Notes: generated by a model from the letters alone, not told the origin. Shown: positions 53,211 through 62,275, counted from the first letter of the stretch. The stretch: 64,000 bases of DNA from Edaphobacter acidisoli (GCF_014642855.1 NZ_BMJB01000001.1:930001-994000); one strand, 5' to 3'. Numbers and translations are program-made.

Positions 53211-53795
53211 ATGTCAGAGAGAACTGCAACCATTGGCGTCCTTGCACTGCAGGGCGCGTTTGAGGCACATGCGAAGGCGCTGGAATCGCTCGGCGTCACG
53301 GCGAGGCTCGTGCGTACGCCTGGAGAGCTGAAGGGGCTCGACGGACTGATTATTCCCGGCGGCGAGTCCACGACGTTTCTTAAATTTCTGGAGCGCGATG
53401 GGTTTCTTGACGCGCTGGAAGGTTTTGTCGAGAGCACGCCGACGTTCGGCACGTGTGCGGGTGCGATTTTGCTGGCGAAGGAGGTCCGTAATCCCGAACA
53501 GGCTTCGCTGGCTGTGCTCGATATTGCTGTCGAGCGCAATGCTTATGGGCGGCAGATTGATTCGGCTATTATCACCGAGCCGACGAAGTTGCCTGGCGGG
53601 CCGCTGGAGATGGTCTTCATTCGGGCGCCGCGGATTACGCACATCGGCGCGGGAGTTGAGAGCCTGGCAGAGCGAGATGGGTCGCCCGTGCTGGTGCGGC
53701 AGGGGCATCTGCTGGCCGCTACGTTTCACCCGGAGTTGGGACACGACGCGCGCGTTCATCAGCTTTTTCTTGATATCGTTGCGGCGAAACGCTGA
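53211..53795 (+). CDS. pdxT: glutaminase subunit of pyridoxal 5'-phosphate synthase
   Basis: 194 residues from the ATG at 53211; codons back to 53163 are open but are not needed. Class I glutamine amidotransferase features: IGVLALQGAFEAH (N-terminus), IIPGGESTTFLKF (GGES 50-53), FGTCAGAILLAKE with nucleophile Cys82, and the His-Glu pair in TFHPELGHD. It supplies ammonia to PdxS to make PLP from ribose 5-phosphate and glyceraldehyde 3-phosphate. pdxS is not in the window. Confidence 0.95.
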   Translation: MSERTATIGVLALQGAFEAHAKALESLGVTARLVRTPGELKGLDGLIIPGGESTTFLKFLERDGFLDALEGFVESTPTFGTCAGAILLAKEVRNPEQASLAVLDIAVERNAYGRQIDSAIITEPTKLPGGPLEMVFIRAPRITHIGAGVESLAERDGSPVLVRQGHLLAATFHPELGHDARVHQLFLDIVAAKR

Positions 53796-53883
53796 CGGCT
53801 GCGCTGACATTTTCGCAATGGATGCAAAATGACGATGCCATCTCATGATCGAGATGGCATCGTCGTTGGATGATCGTCCGGGG

Positions 53884-54567
53884 CTATTGCATCAGGTCGA
53901 TGACGTTGGCGATGTAGAACGTCACTGGATCGTAGATGACGACGTAGCCCTCGTAGTAGCCCATGGTGTATCCCGGCGGCGGTGGCGGTAGATAGCCGTA
54001 GATGTCGGGCGGGAGCGGCGAGATGTAGGAGATGTCCACGTAGGGGAAGAAGCCGCCGATCACCAGACGCACGCGGTAGGAGCGGTTGACGCGCGCCAGA
54101 CGGCTCAGATAATAGCGGTGCAGGTAGGAGCGGTCGTTCGGGCGGAAACTATAGGATGGGCGCTGCGGCGGGCGATTTCCCCACTGCGGCGGACGTGCGT
54201 GCGGAGGACGCGATGGCGGCCGGTTGCCAGGGTTCGGACGCGATGGGTTTCCGGGATTCGGACGTATGGGTGGACGCGGTTTTGCTCCATTGCCGTTACC
54301 TGGGTTTGGGCGGTTGCCTGGATTTGGGCGCGGCGGAGGATTGCCGGGATTCGGACGATTTCCAGGGTTGGGCCGCTGAGGCTGCTGGCCGCCGTTTCCG
54401 GGGCGACTCGGCTGACCACCTCCCTTATCCCCAGGGCTGGGCCGCGTCTGTGGGCGAGACCTGTCGTTCTGGCCATTCTGATTTTGATTGGACTGTGCTG
54501 CCAGCGGATACATGAGCGTGAATGCTCCCAACGCAACTGAGCAAATCAGAGGGCGAAGCGATTTCAT
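53884..54567 (-). CDS. proline-rich secreted protein with RPNPGN repeats
   Basis: About 227 residues from an ATG at 54565-54567; a longer frame upstream runs antisense to coxB and is not used. Signal peptide SVALGAFTLMYPLAAQ. A central part has many copies of PNPGN or RPNPGNR, with Gly/Gln/Asn-rich spacers, then a Tyr/Arg-rich stretch (SYLHRYYLSRLARVNRSYRV) and a C-terminal tail with a hydrophobic, tyrosine-rich part. It looks like an extended or wall-associated structural protein; function unknown. Confidence 0.75.
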   Translation of the reverse strand: MKSLRPLICSVALGAFTLMYPLAAQSNQNQNGQNDRSRPQTRPSPGDKGGGQPSRPGNGGQQPQRPNPGNRPNPGNPPPRPNPGNRPNPGNGNGAKPRPPIRPNPGNPSRPNPGNRPPSRPPHARPPQWGNRPPQRPSYSFRPNDRSYLHRYYLSRLARVNRSYRVRLVIGGFFPYVDISYISPLPPDIYGYLPPPPPGYTMGYYEGYVVIYDPVTFYIANVIDLMQ

Positions 54568-54672
54568 GGAACCTCCCGGCTTTTCAGGACTTCCAACTCT
54601 AACCTGTCCCGTCTGCAAATGCAAAGCTTCGAGGCATAGGCTCGTTCCGGATCGACACGCTATGCTTAAGCC

Positions 54673-55425
54673 GTGAACCTGTTCGGCATGTCGATTGTGT
54701 CTGCGCTTCATGCCGCACGTTTGCCGGTGGATGCCAGCGCGCATGGGCCTGCGCTTGATCGCCAGCTTCTGCTGAGTCTCTGGATTGTTCTTGCGCTGTT
54801 CACGCTGGCGCATGTCATCCTGCTGGGCGGTCTTGCTGCGCGACGGCATCATCCGCAGAAGAGTGTATGGCAGATCGAGTATCTTCCCCTGGTTGCGCTG
54901 GCTGCGCTGTTTGCGGTGCTGACAATTCGCGCAGAGCGGTTGTGGGCGGCGACCCGGTATACCGGGGCTTCGCTGACCGCGCTTCAGGTGGAGGTCACCG
55001 GCGTGCAGTTTGCGTGGTACTTTCGCTATCCGGGAGTGGATGGCACGTTTGGGCGCGTGCGGCCGGAGCTGGTCGCGCCGGGCGAAGGCAATCCGCTGGG
55101 GCTTGATCCTGCCGATTCGCACTCGGCAGATGATGTGGTTTCATCGCAGCTGATGCTGCCGGTTGGGCGTGAGGTTGATCTCGCCATTCGTTCGCAGGAT
55201 GTAATTCATGGCTTCTCTGTGCCGGAGATGCGGTTGAAGCAGAACGCTGTGCCCGGCGAGACGATTCACATTCATTTCACGCCGACGAAGACGGGCACGT
55301 ATGCGATTCTGTGCACGCAGGTGTGCGGGTTGGGGCATTATCGGATGAATGCGAACCTGCGTGTGGTTACGCCGGAGGAGTTCGACTCGTGGCTTGCCGC
55401 GCGGGAGAAGGCGGTGCAGCGATGA
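54673..55425 (+). CDS. coxB: cytochrome c oxidase subunit II
   Basis: 250 residues, GTG start. Two N-terminal membrane helices (LLSLWIVLALFTLAHVILLG and LPLVALAALFAVLTIR) precede the periplasmic cupredoxin domain. CuA ligands are visible in DVIHGFSVPEM and in ILCTQVCGLGHYRM (Cys, Cys, His, Met); the usual CSE-type Glu is Gln here (CTQVC). This subunit takes electrons from cytochrome c. Its stop overlaps the coxA start by four bases. Confidence 0.93.
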   Translation: MNLFGMSIVSALHAARLPVDASAHGPALDRQLLLSLWIVLALFTLAHVILLGGLAARRHHPQKSVWQIEYLPLVALAALFAVLTIRAERLWAATRYTGASLTALQVEVTGVQFAWYFRYPGVDGTFGRVRPELVAPGEGNPLGLDPADSHSADDVVSSQLMLPVGREVDLAIRSQDVIHGFSVPEMRLKQNAVPGETIHIHFTPTKTGTYAILCTQVCGLGHYRMNANLRVVTPEEFDSWLAAREKAVQR

Positions 55426-57182
55426 CACTCACTTCCCTGCGCCGGCGCGTGTTTTCGACCGATCACCATGTCATCGGGGTTGAGTATCTTCTGCTTGCGC
55501 TGACTGCGGTCGTCATTGGCACGACGCTGTCGCTGCTGATGCGGATTCATCTGGTGTGGCCGGACTGGCAGTTGCCGCTGCATGGGCCGATTCTGCCGGA
55601 AGACTATCTTGCGATGGTGACGATTCATGGCACGGTCATGCTGTTCTTCGTGCTGACGACGGCCCCGCAGGCAGGCTTCGGCAACCTGATTCTGCCGGCG
55701 CAGATCGGCTCGCGGAGGATGGCGTTTCCGGTGCTGAATGCGATGAGCTTCTGGCTGACGGCTGTGGCGCTGGTTGTTCTTTTGAGCAGCACGTTTGTGC
55801 CGGGCGGCAGTCCTATCTCCGGCTGGACTGCATATCCCCCGCTGAGCGCTGTGGCTTCGGCTGGGCCTGGGCAGGCGATGGGGATGGACCTGTGGCTGGC
55901 CAGCATTGCGCTGTTCGGCATCGCCGCGACGATCAGTTCGATCAACACGCTGGTCACGATTATCAAGCTGCGCTGCGATGGGATGACGTGGGAGCGGATG
56001 CCGCTGACGGTTTGGGGATGGTTCACTGCTGCGTTGTTGAGCGTGATCGCTTTCTCCGTGCTGCTGGCGGCGATTCTGCTGCTGTTTTGCGATCGCCATG
56101 CCGGGACGAGTTTCTTTCTGCCCGCGGGCGATCTGGTGAATGGGACGCTTCACGTTGCGCACAAGGGCGCCAATGGCAGCCCTCTGCTGTGGCTGCACCT
56201 GTTCTGGTTCTTCGGGCATCCGGAGGTCTATATCGCCATTCTGCCTGGGTTTGGCGTGACCTCCATGCTGCTGGCCAACTTCAGCTTCCGGCGCGTGTTC
56301 GGGTATCGCATCATGATCGCGACCACGCTGCTGATCGGGCTACTTGGGATTCTGCTGTGGGGACATCACATGTTTGTCGCCGGGCTGAATCCTTTTGCGG
56401 CTTCGGCGTTCTCGGTGACGACGATGGCGATTGCGGTGCCCGCGTCGGCGAAGGTGCTGAGCTGGATTGCTACTACATGGCGCAGCCGTCCGTCCTATAA
56501 GACAGCCATGCTGTTCTCGCTCGGGTTCGTCTCGTTGTTTATTGCAGGGGGACTTACCGGGCCGATTCTGGCGCAGCCGATTCTGGATGAGTATCTGCAC
56601 AATACGTTCTTCGTCGTCGCGCACTTTCACCTGATTATGGCCATGGCTGCGGTGTTTGGGTTGTATGCCGCGACCTATTATTGGTTTCCGCTGATGACGG
56701 GGCGGATGATGTCGGAGCGGCTGGGGCGCTGGCACTTCTGGCTGACGCTGGTGGGAGCGTATGCGACGTTTCTGCCGATGCATCTGACCGGGCTGGCAGG
56801 CGAGCCGCGCCACTATGCGCAGCTTGCCGGGATTCCAAACGCCGCCGGGGTGATGCTTGCGCGGCTGGTGCCGCTGAACCGCTTCATTACCTACTCGGCT
56901 CTCTTTCTGGCTACGGCGCAGCTTGTCTTTCTGTGGAACGTGGTGCGGAGCCTGCGTCGCGGCGCTGTGGCCACGGAGAATCCCTGGATGGCGACGACGC
57001 TGGAGTGGCATCCGGCGCTTCATCCACGGCATTCGGCGGCAATGGGTGAGCCGATTGCCGTCCACCGCCAGCCCTGCCAGTACGCCGCGACGCCCAGCGG
57101 AGAGACTTTTTTGCCGCAATGGGTTCCGGACACACTGGCCGATACAACCACAGAGGCTGCTTTCGACACCAAACCAGAGTAA
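55422..57182 (+). CDS. coxA: cytochrome c oxidase subunit I
   Basis: 586 residues from the ATG at 55422 (codons further up to 55311 lie inside coxB). Twelve or more helices. Haem a and a3 and CuB ligands: TIHGTVMLFFVLT (His), HLFWFFGHPEVYIAILPGFG (His, cross-linked Tyr, Glu), LLWGHHMFVAGLN (paired His) and FFVVAHFHLIMAM (His-x-His). The GHPEVY glutamate indicates an A-type proton channel. It overlaps coxB by four bases and is followed by coxC after 36 bases. Confidence 0.96.
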   Translation: MTLTSLRRRVFSTDHHVIGVEYLLLALTAVVIGTTLSLLMRIHLVWPDWQLPLHGPILPEDYLAMVTIHGTVMLFFVLTTAPQAGFGNLILPAQIGSRRMAFPVLNAMSFWLTAVALVVLLSSTFVPGGSPISGWTAYPPLSAVASAGPGQAMGMDLWLASIALFGIAATISSINTLVTIIKLRCDGMTWERMPLTVWGWFTAALLSVIAFSVLLAAILLLFCDRHAGTSFFLPAGDLVNGTLHVAHKGANGSPLLWLHLFWFFGHPEVYIAILPGFGVTSMLLANFSFRRVFGYRIMIATTLLIGLLGILLWGHHMFVAGLNPFAASAFSVTTMAIAVPASAKVLSWIATTWRSRPSYKTAMLFSLGFVSLFIAGGLTGPILAQPILDEYLHNTFFVVAHFHLIMAMAAVFGLYAATYYWFPLMTGRMMSERLGRWHFWLTLVGAYATFLPMHLTGLAGEPRHYAQLAGIPNAAGVMLARLVPLNRFITYSALFLATAQLVFLWNVVRSLRRGAVATENPWMATTLEWHPALHPRHSAAMGEPIAVHRQPCQYAATPSGETFLPQWVPDTLADTTTEAAFDTKPE

Positions 57183-57218
57183 GCTGTTGAGGAACGGCGT
57201 GCTTGAAAGGCAGAGGCC

Positions 57219-57989
57219 ATGCCAGCAATCATCACTCCACATAAGACTGACCGCGACCGCAAGCGGCACGTGGAAGACCACGACAATGGTGCGGGGCGGC
57301 GTCCGCCAACCGACAAACGCACCGGCGGCGGGGGCGATAACGACGGCTGGAGCGATGGCCAGAGTCGCCGCGGTCCGCATGAACGGCTGAACCGCTACCG
57401 CATGGGCATCTTTTTCGCTCTGGCCAGCGACCTGATGTTCTTCGTCGCGATCGTCAGCACATTTTTTGTGAACCAGTCGGCCGGGCACATCGACGTCTAC
57501 AACCACTACGTCAACGACTGGTTTCCGACGGTGATTCCGCCAATTCTCTGGCTGAATACCGCCGTGCTTCTCATCAGTTCGGTGACGATGGAGATCGCCC
57601 GGCGCACGATGTTTCACGAGAACGATGTGATGGACGAGTGGCTTGGGCTGGGCAAGCCGATCACGCGCCGCGCGCTGCCGTGGCTCTCGGCGACGATTGT
57701 ACTGGGGCTGCTGTTTCTTGCGGGGCAATGGGTGGCATGGAAGCAGCTCGCGATGCAGGGCGTCTTCTTCCGGTCGAGCCAGAGCAGCCACTTCTTCTAC
57801 CTGATTACCGGCGTCCACGCCTTCCACCTGTTTCTCGGCATCGGCGCGCTGCTTGCTGCGTTTGTCGGGCTTTATGTCTCGCGCCAGCTTGAGACCAGGC
57901 AGATTATCGTGGATTGTGCGGGGTGGTACTGGCACGCTATGGGGCTGCTTTGGATATTTCTGTTCACCCTGCTGGTCTTCTTTCAATGA
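57219..57989 (+). CDS. coxC: cytochrome c oxidase subunit III
   Basis: 256 residues. About 60 polar, charged N-terminal residues precede five membrane helices, beginning MGIFFALASDLMFFVAIVST, then QWVAWKQLAMQGVFFRSSQS, FFYLITGVHAFHLFLGIGAL and WYWHAMGLLWIFLFTLLVFF. The WHAM-type last helix and HAFH motif are those of CoxC. The stop overlaps the next small gene (ATGA). Confidence 0.93.
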   Translation: MPAIITPHKTDRDRKRHVEDHDNGAGRRPPTDKRTGGGGDNDGWSDGQSRRGPHERLNRYRMGIFFALASDLMFFVAIVSTFFVNQSAGHIDVYNHYVNDWFPTVIPPILWLNTAVLLISSVTMEIARRTMFHENDVMDEWLGLGKPITRRALPWLSATIVLGLLFLAGQWVAWKQLAMQGVFFRSSQSSHFFYLITGVHAFHLFLGIGALLAAFVGLYVSRQLETRQIIVDCAGWYWHAMGLLWIFLFTLLVFFQ

Positions 57990-58201
57990 AACTGCGCGGT
58001 TTCTTCTTAGGATTGGTGGTATCGGCGGCGTTGCTTTTATCTTTGTCGGCGCACGCTCAGGGCTGCGCTGCGTGCCGCGACAATACAGCCGCTACTTCTC
58101 CTTCCACGCAGCGGGCGTATCGTCATGCCATCATTCTGATGGCTGGGGTCGCTTCGACTTTCTTTCTGGTGACAGTGGCGCTGTTGCGCAAGAAGCAGTG
58201 A
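57986..58201 (+). CDS. small membrane protein with CxxC, cox operon
   Basis: 71 residues from an ATG that overlaps the coxC stop by four bases. A signal-type helix (GLVVSAALLLSLSAHAQ) is followed by GCAACRDN, a CxxC motif, then a second helix (HAIILMAGVASTFFLVTVAL) and a basic C-terminus. The motif may bind copper or haem or act as a redox thiol, e.g. in oxidase assembly; no family name is known to me. It ends just before a convergent minus-strand gene. Confidence 0.78.
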   Translation: MKLRGFFLGLVVSAALLLSLSAHAQGCAACRDNTAATSPSTQRAYRHAIILMAGVASTFFLVTVALLRKKQ

Positions 58202-58209
58202 GAGCTTCG

Positions 58210-58710
58210 TTATAGCCCAAGAAAATACACCGGCGCCATGGCTGCGAGGATGGCTCCTGCCTGTAACGCAATCACGTAGAGCGTTTGGCGCGGCGCGCGG
58301 GGCAGCCATCGAATGGCGAAGTAGATGAGTACAGGGAGTTGCCCGGCCATCAGGATTTGCCATAGATGCGCCGTTGCGCCTTCATCGGCTTCGCGCACGA
58401 GACCGTGGCCAGTGTGGGCAAAGGTGTAGATGGCGGCTACGGATAAAACGAGCAGCGCGCCGAGCGACATTGCCAACGGCAACAGAGCACTTGGTTGTTT
58501 CACAATGGAGCGGAAGGTGATGCGGTTCGGGTCCATTTGTCCTCCTTGGGTTGGAAACATTCGCGCGTGAAGTGCCGAGTGGACGACATTCGCTATCGTC
58601 CATAGACCGCCGCTCTGGTCTTCGAGTAGCGCTTCGAATTCACGGCCATAACGCTCTCTCCATCTGCGCGGATAGAGCCGGGTCAATATGCGTGCGGCCG
58701 TGCGGTTCAT
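58210..58710 (-). CDS. membrane protein paired with PadR regulator
   Basis: 166 residues. An N-terminal helical segment (RILTRLYPRRWRERYGREFE) is like those of acidobacterial permease or ABC-associated proteins encoded next to PadR regulators. Three membrane helices follow (LLPLAMSLGALLVLSVAAIY, LMAGQLPVLIYFAIRWLP, VIALQAGAILAAMAPVYFLG). Its ATG overlaps the upstream padR stop by four bases, so the two are coupled. Function unknown. Confidence 0.75.
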   Translation of the reverse strand: MNRTAARILTRLYPRRWRERYGREFEALLEDQSGGLWTIANVVHSALHARMFPTQGGQMDPNRITFRSIVKQPSALLPLAMSLGALLVLSVAAIYTFAHTGHGLVREADEGATAHLWQILMAGQLPVLIYFAIRWLPRAPRQTLYVIALQAGAILAAMAPVYFLGL

Positions 58711-59045
58711 AGCGCCTCCAGCCTGCCTAGCCCTGCCGTGACGAAGCGATCGAGCGTTGCGAGCCTGGCGCGCAGAACGCGCAGCCCCAGATCGGTGAGC
58801 CGGTAGGGTTGCCGCCGCTCTTCTTGCGGAAGAGGCTCGATGAGCTCAAGCTGCTCCAGCCGTGTGATAGCACCGTAGAGCGTTCCCGGCCCAAGGCGGG
58901 TTCCGCACATCTGCTCGATGTCTTCGACCATGGCGTGGCCGTGCTTCGGGCCACTGGCAAGGCTGGCAAGCACCAGTAAAGGCGGATCGGAGTAGTGTCC
59001 CAGCTTTAGACTGTCGCCATCTGCTACGTGTCGCGTACTACGCAT
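58707..59045 (-). CDS. PadR family transcriptional regulator
   Basis: 112 residues with the winged-helix core: PPLLVLASLASGPKHGHAMV, then EDIEQMCGTRLGPGTLYGAI, TRLEQLELIEPLPQEERRQP and YRLTDLGLRVLRARLATLDR. PadR proteins repress genes for detoxification or transport, often acting on their own operon. Its stop overlaps the membrane gene that follows. An in-frame ATG near 59010 gives a slightly shorter start. Confidence 0.9.
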   Translation of the reverse strand: MRSTRHVADGDSLKLGHYSDPPLLVLASLASGPKHGHAMVEDIEQMCGTRLGPGTLYGAITRLEQLELIEPLPQEERRQPYRLTDLGLRVLRARLATLDRFVTAGLGRLEAL

Positions 59046-59120
59046 GACGTAGTTGTACGCCGTTGTCCGCTTTTGCGCAAGGTTTATTTGAATTTCCTTT
59101 GCAGCGTTGCTCCCGACAAG

Positions 59121-59711
59121 TTAGTACGGCACTCCCTTTTCACGCTCGATCTTGAGGGCGCGCATGTACCATTCGAACTCGTCGAAGAACTTCCTGGACC
59201 GCTTTGCCAGATCGAGGGTTTGTGCGGTGCCGTCTTCGTTGAGGGCATCGGCGATCTTCGGGATTGGTAACAGCGAGGGTACCGACGGCATTCCCGTCTC
59301 GGCAAGCATGGCGCGTAGCTGCATCGCTGCGCGGACACCGCCGAACGGACCACGTGAGTAGCAGACGATGGCCGATGGGCGAAAGAAGTACTCCTCGAGA
59401 AAGTAGTCGATCAGATTGGAGAGGCCGGGCGAGATGCTGTGGTTGTACTCGGCATTGACGATGCAGAAACCATCGGCCCGTTTGTACAGCTCTGCCAGAG
59501 GCGCCAGTTTTGCGTGGAGGTCTGCGTATTCAGGAGGAGGACCGTCCTTGATCTCCTTCCACATCTTGTCGAGCAGAGGAAGTTTGAGTTCGCAGGCGTC
59601 GACCAGGTGGACCTCGTGCCCGCGCTGCTCCAGTTCACGCGTCACCCAGCGAGCCGCGCGAATGCCCATGCGCTCGCTGCGCACGGAACCCAGTAAAGCC
59701 GCTATCACCAT
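59121..59711 (-). CDS. NADPH-dependent FMN reductase family protein
   Basis: 196 residues of flavodoxin-like fold: AALLGSVRSERMGIRAARWV, the FMN phosphate loop GSVRSER, HEVHLVDACELKLPLLDKMW, FCIVNAEYNHSISPGLSNLI with YNHSISP, and CYSRGPFGGVRAAMQLRAML. These enzymes reduce quinones, azo dyes or chromate. The substrate in vivo is unknown. Length is typical. Confidence 0.92.
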   Translation of the reverse strand: MVIAALLGSVRSERMGIRAARWVTRELEQRGHEVHLVDACELKLPLLDKMWKEIKDGPPPEYADLHAKLAPLAELYKRADGFCIVNAEYNHSISPGLSNLIDYFLEEYFFRPSAIVCYSRGPFGGVRAAMQLRAMLAETGMPSVPSLLPIPKIADALNEDGTAQTLDLAKRSRKFFDEFEWYMRALKIEREKGVPY

Positions 59712-59745
59712 CTGAAACCTCCACAGATATTCATCTCAGATGATG

Positions 59746-59780
59746 AAAGCCTCGCCATGAATCTGTCATTGCGAGGCTTT
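59746..59780 (-). terminator. intrinsic terminator after CCA gene
   Basis: A 10-bp stem AAAGCCTCGC (59746-59755) and GCGAGGCTTT (59771-59780) with a 15-base loop, downstream of the CCA-type gene on the minus strand and upstream of the FMN reductase. The arms are preceded by AAAATA on the plus strand, giving T on the minus side only in part. Confidence 0.65.
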
Positions 59781-59816
59781 ATTTTGATGTGCTGGCAAAA
59801 GCGGTAAAAGTGAGGA

Positions 59817-61544
59817 TCAGCGGCCCTTCTTCTTTGGCTTAGCTGGAGCCTTCTTTGCCGGAGCCGGCTTCTTCTTTGGGGCTGGCTTTTTGACAGCAGC
59901 TTTTTTGGCCACCGGCTTCTTTGCGGGAGCTTTCTTCGCGGCGGGCTTTGCTGCGACCTTCTTTGCCGGGGCCTTCGGAGCGGGCTTGCTTGCAGCCTTC
60001 TTCTCTGGGGCCTTTGGCTTCGCCGATGCTGCCTTCTTCGCGGGAGCAGGCGCTGCCTTTGCCGGAGCTTTCTTCTCTTCAGCCTTGGCTGCTGCCTTCT
60101 TTTCGGCGGGCTTCGCTGGCTTGGCTGCGGCTGGAGCGCCTTGTTCGGCTGCGGCAGCTTCAGCACCTTCGGGAGTTCCCTCGGCAGGTGCGGCCTTCTT
60201 GCGGCTGCGCGGGGGCTTCGCGTCCTTCTTCGCAGCGCGCGGGCGGCGGAGATGCACCGTCGGCGGAGGCGCGGGCGGAGAGTACGGCTCGAGGAACGCC
60301 TTCATCTCTTCGACTGTGCCGAGCTTGTTGTCCATCAACTCGAAGAAGAGCTTATCGAGCAGTTCTTCATAGCGGGCCACATCGGGGGTGATGCGCATCT
60401 CCTGCATGAGCGCGTAGGGAATCTTGAGCTTCGCCTGGGGCCACTCGGTATGGAAGGCCTTGAACTTCGATTGCACCGCCGCAGCCTTGCCGTGGTGAGC
60501 GGCCCAGAGCACAGCTTCGGGCTTGGCGGAGTAGATCAGCTTCCATGCCTGCGAAGGCAGCGCTGCTTCCTTGCTCGTCAGTTTGGCGATGAAGTCCTTG
60601 CCCTCTTTTTCGAGCGCGTCGATCTCGTGAACAAATGCGCGGCGCGGGAAGCTCTTCTTGAGCGCGGAGACATCTTTAGGAGGAAGCTTTGCTGTGACCA
60701 GCGGGAAGTTTGCCGCTGAGACGTCAGGATTGATGCCCTGCATCTGCAACTGCCCCTGAGCATCGCGAAGCTTCTCCAACTCGCCGTGGTTGGCCTTGGC
60801 CGAAGTCAGCGCCGGGAAGAGCTGCTTCATCCAGCCCTCTGACTCCAGCCGCTTGATGATGCGCAGCGGGTCCTCCTCGTGGAAGATCTCTTCGGTCTCG
60901 TAGCCGCGCTGCCAGCTCGACATCGCTGAGATGTAGCCTTCCTGCTTGCCGGTCTCGTAACGGGCGTGGGTACGCTCGTCCATCTGCCAGCCCAGGCGGG
61001 CCATCAGGCGGACGGCGCGGATCATCCTGACCGGGTCTTCGATGAAGCCGTAGTTGCTGACCAGCCGCAGTTCGCGGTTTTCGATGTCGGCGACCCCGTT
61101 CAGCGGGTCCATCAGGAGGCCGTAGGAGCCGTCGTTCAACGAGAGGGCCATGGCGTTGGCGGTGAAGTCGCGGCGGCGGAGGTCATCCAGGATAGTCGCT
61201 GCCTTAACCACGGGCTTGCCGGGCTTTGGATAGCTGACTGTGAGGGCGCTGGCAAGCTCCACCCGGACGCCGCCGGGAAAGAGCAGGTAGAGCGCCTGCA
61301 TTGTCTCATTTTCGCCAGAGACAGCGGCGTGCGCTTTCTCTAAATCTTTCTTGAGTTTGAGGGCATTTCCCTGAACCACTACATCGAGATCGCGCACAGG
61401 CGAGCCGCTCGTCAGGTCGCGCACCGCGCCACCTACAAGAAACGCGGTAAGCCCTTTATTCTTCGAAACTTCGCGGACTTTCCCCAGCGCTTCCTGCTGG
61501 GCCTTCGACAAGCGGTTTTCAAGCAGGTAGATGTAGTCGGGCAT
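59817..61544 (-). CDS. CCA tRNA nucleotidyltransferase with histone-H1-like tail
   Basis: 575 residues. The N-terminal catalytic head has GGAVRD (38-43), DLDVVV (52-57) and RRDFTANAMA (124-133), the signature of class II CCA-adding and poly(A) polymerases, followed by DPLNGVADIENRELRLV and DPVRMIRAVRLMARLGW for substrate binding. It adds or repairs the CCA end of tRNAs. About 145 C-terminal residues (from about 431) are nearly all Lys, Ala and Pro (such as KKAPAKKPVAKKAAVKK), like histone H1 and unlike normal CCA enzymes. Confidence 0.9.
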   Translation of the reverse strand: MPDYIYLLENRLSKAQQEALGKVREVSKNKGLTAFLVGGAVRDLTSGSPVRDLDVVVQGNALKLKKDLEKAHAAVSGENETMQALYLLFPGGVRVELASALTVSYPKPGKPVVKAATILDDLRRRDFTANAMALSLNDGSYGLLMDPLNGVADIENRELRLVSNYGFIEDPVRMIRAVRLMARLGWQMDERTHARYETGKQEGYISAMSSWQRGYETEEIFHEEDPLRIIKRLESEGWMKQLFPALTSAKANHGELEKLRDAQGQLQMQGINPDVSAANFPLVTAKLPPKDVSALKKSFPRRAFVHEIDALEKEGKDFIAKLTSKEAALPSQAWKLIYSAKPEAVLWAAHHGKAAAVQSKFKAFHTEWPQAKLKIPYALMQEMRITPDVARYEELLDKLFFELMDNKLGTVEEMKAFLEPYSPPAPPPTVHLRRPRAAKKDAKPPRSRKKAAPAEGTPEGAEAAAAEQGAPAAAKPAKPAEKKAAAKAEEKKAPAKAAPAPAKKAASAKPKAPEKKAASKPAPKAPAKKVAAKPAAKKAPAKKPVAKKAAVKKPAPKKKPAPAKKAPAKPKKKGR

Positions 61545-61741
61545 ATTTCGGGGTTTTCTCCGGTCTGAACCGGTCCAAGACTGCTGGGCCGAAGGACTAA
61601 CCTCAGACGAATCAATTATTTACAAAAACTTTTGCACAACGCGCAAAATGTCACTCTAACACAGCAGTAAGAAAATAACTACCCTCTCACCAGCTTTATT
61701 CGCCCTCTGTACTCCTGCCATGCGAAAATGCGCCTTATCGT

Positions 61742-62275
61742 ATGTCTTCTGCGCACAAAAAGGTGATTGTCCGGCGAACCACCAACGAGACGCTGCCCGG
61801 CTATCTGCCGCTGTCGGGGTTTGTGCATGCGGGATCGGTCCCGTTGCTTGATCTGGAGGGCCGGGTAATTCCTATCAACCTCAACGATATCAAGCACGTC
61901 TGCTATGTTCGCGACTTCAACCTGAACGATTCGGCAAACCCTGAGCGACTGACCCGTCGCACGTTTCTGGCCCGCCCGCGCGCGGAAGGACTCTGGGTGC
62001 GGATGACCTTTCGCGCAGGAGACGTGCTGGAGGGCCTGGCTGCCACCGACCTCTCGCTGGCGGACGACCTGATCCACGACGCCGGGCTCTTCGTGACGCC
62101 GCCGGACACACGCTCGAACACGCAACGTGTCTACGTGCCGCGGATCGCGCTGTCGGAGCTTCAGCTTGTTGCCGTCATCACGGCGCCATCACGGAAGAAA
62201 CCTCTGCCTGCTCTGCCTTCGCTGCAGGAAGACCTCTTCAACTCGATGGTTCCTCCGAATACACGTCCGAATTGA
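61742..62275 (+). CDS. conserved hypothetical protein
   Basis: 177 residues, soluble. Begins HKKVIVRRTTNETLPGYLPL, then SVPLLDLEGRVIPINLNDIK and HVCYVRDFNLNDSANPERLT, a compact beta-rich domain seen in many acidobacteria (resembles proteins annotated as DUF6982, from memory). The C-terminal half has GDVLEGLAATDLSLADDLIH, with a conserved GLFVTPPD loop. No function is known. It is divergent from the CCA gene and stands alone. Confidence 0.75.
   Translation: MSSAHKKVIVRRTTNETLPGYLPLSGFVHAGSVPLLDLEGRVIPINLNDIKHVCYVRDFNLNDSANPERLTRRTFLARPRAEGLWVRMTFRAGDVLEGLAATDLSLADDLIHDAGLFVTPPDTRSNTQRVYVPRIALSELQLVAVITAPSRKKPLPALPSLQEDLFNSMVPPNTRPN

Noticed and set aside
54568..55122. Upstream extension of the proline-rich protein (frame open to 55122)
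   Set aside because: The extension is antisense to coxB; a proper signal peptide starts at the ATG at 54565-54567.
56340..57986. 548-codon minus-strand open frame across coxA/coxC
   Set aside because: Antisense to two well-supported oxidase genes.
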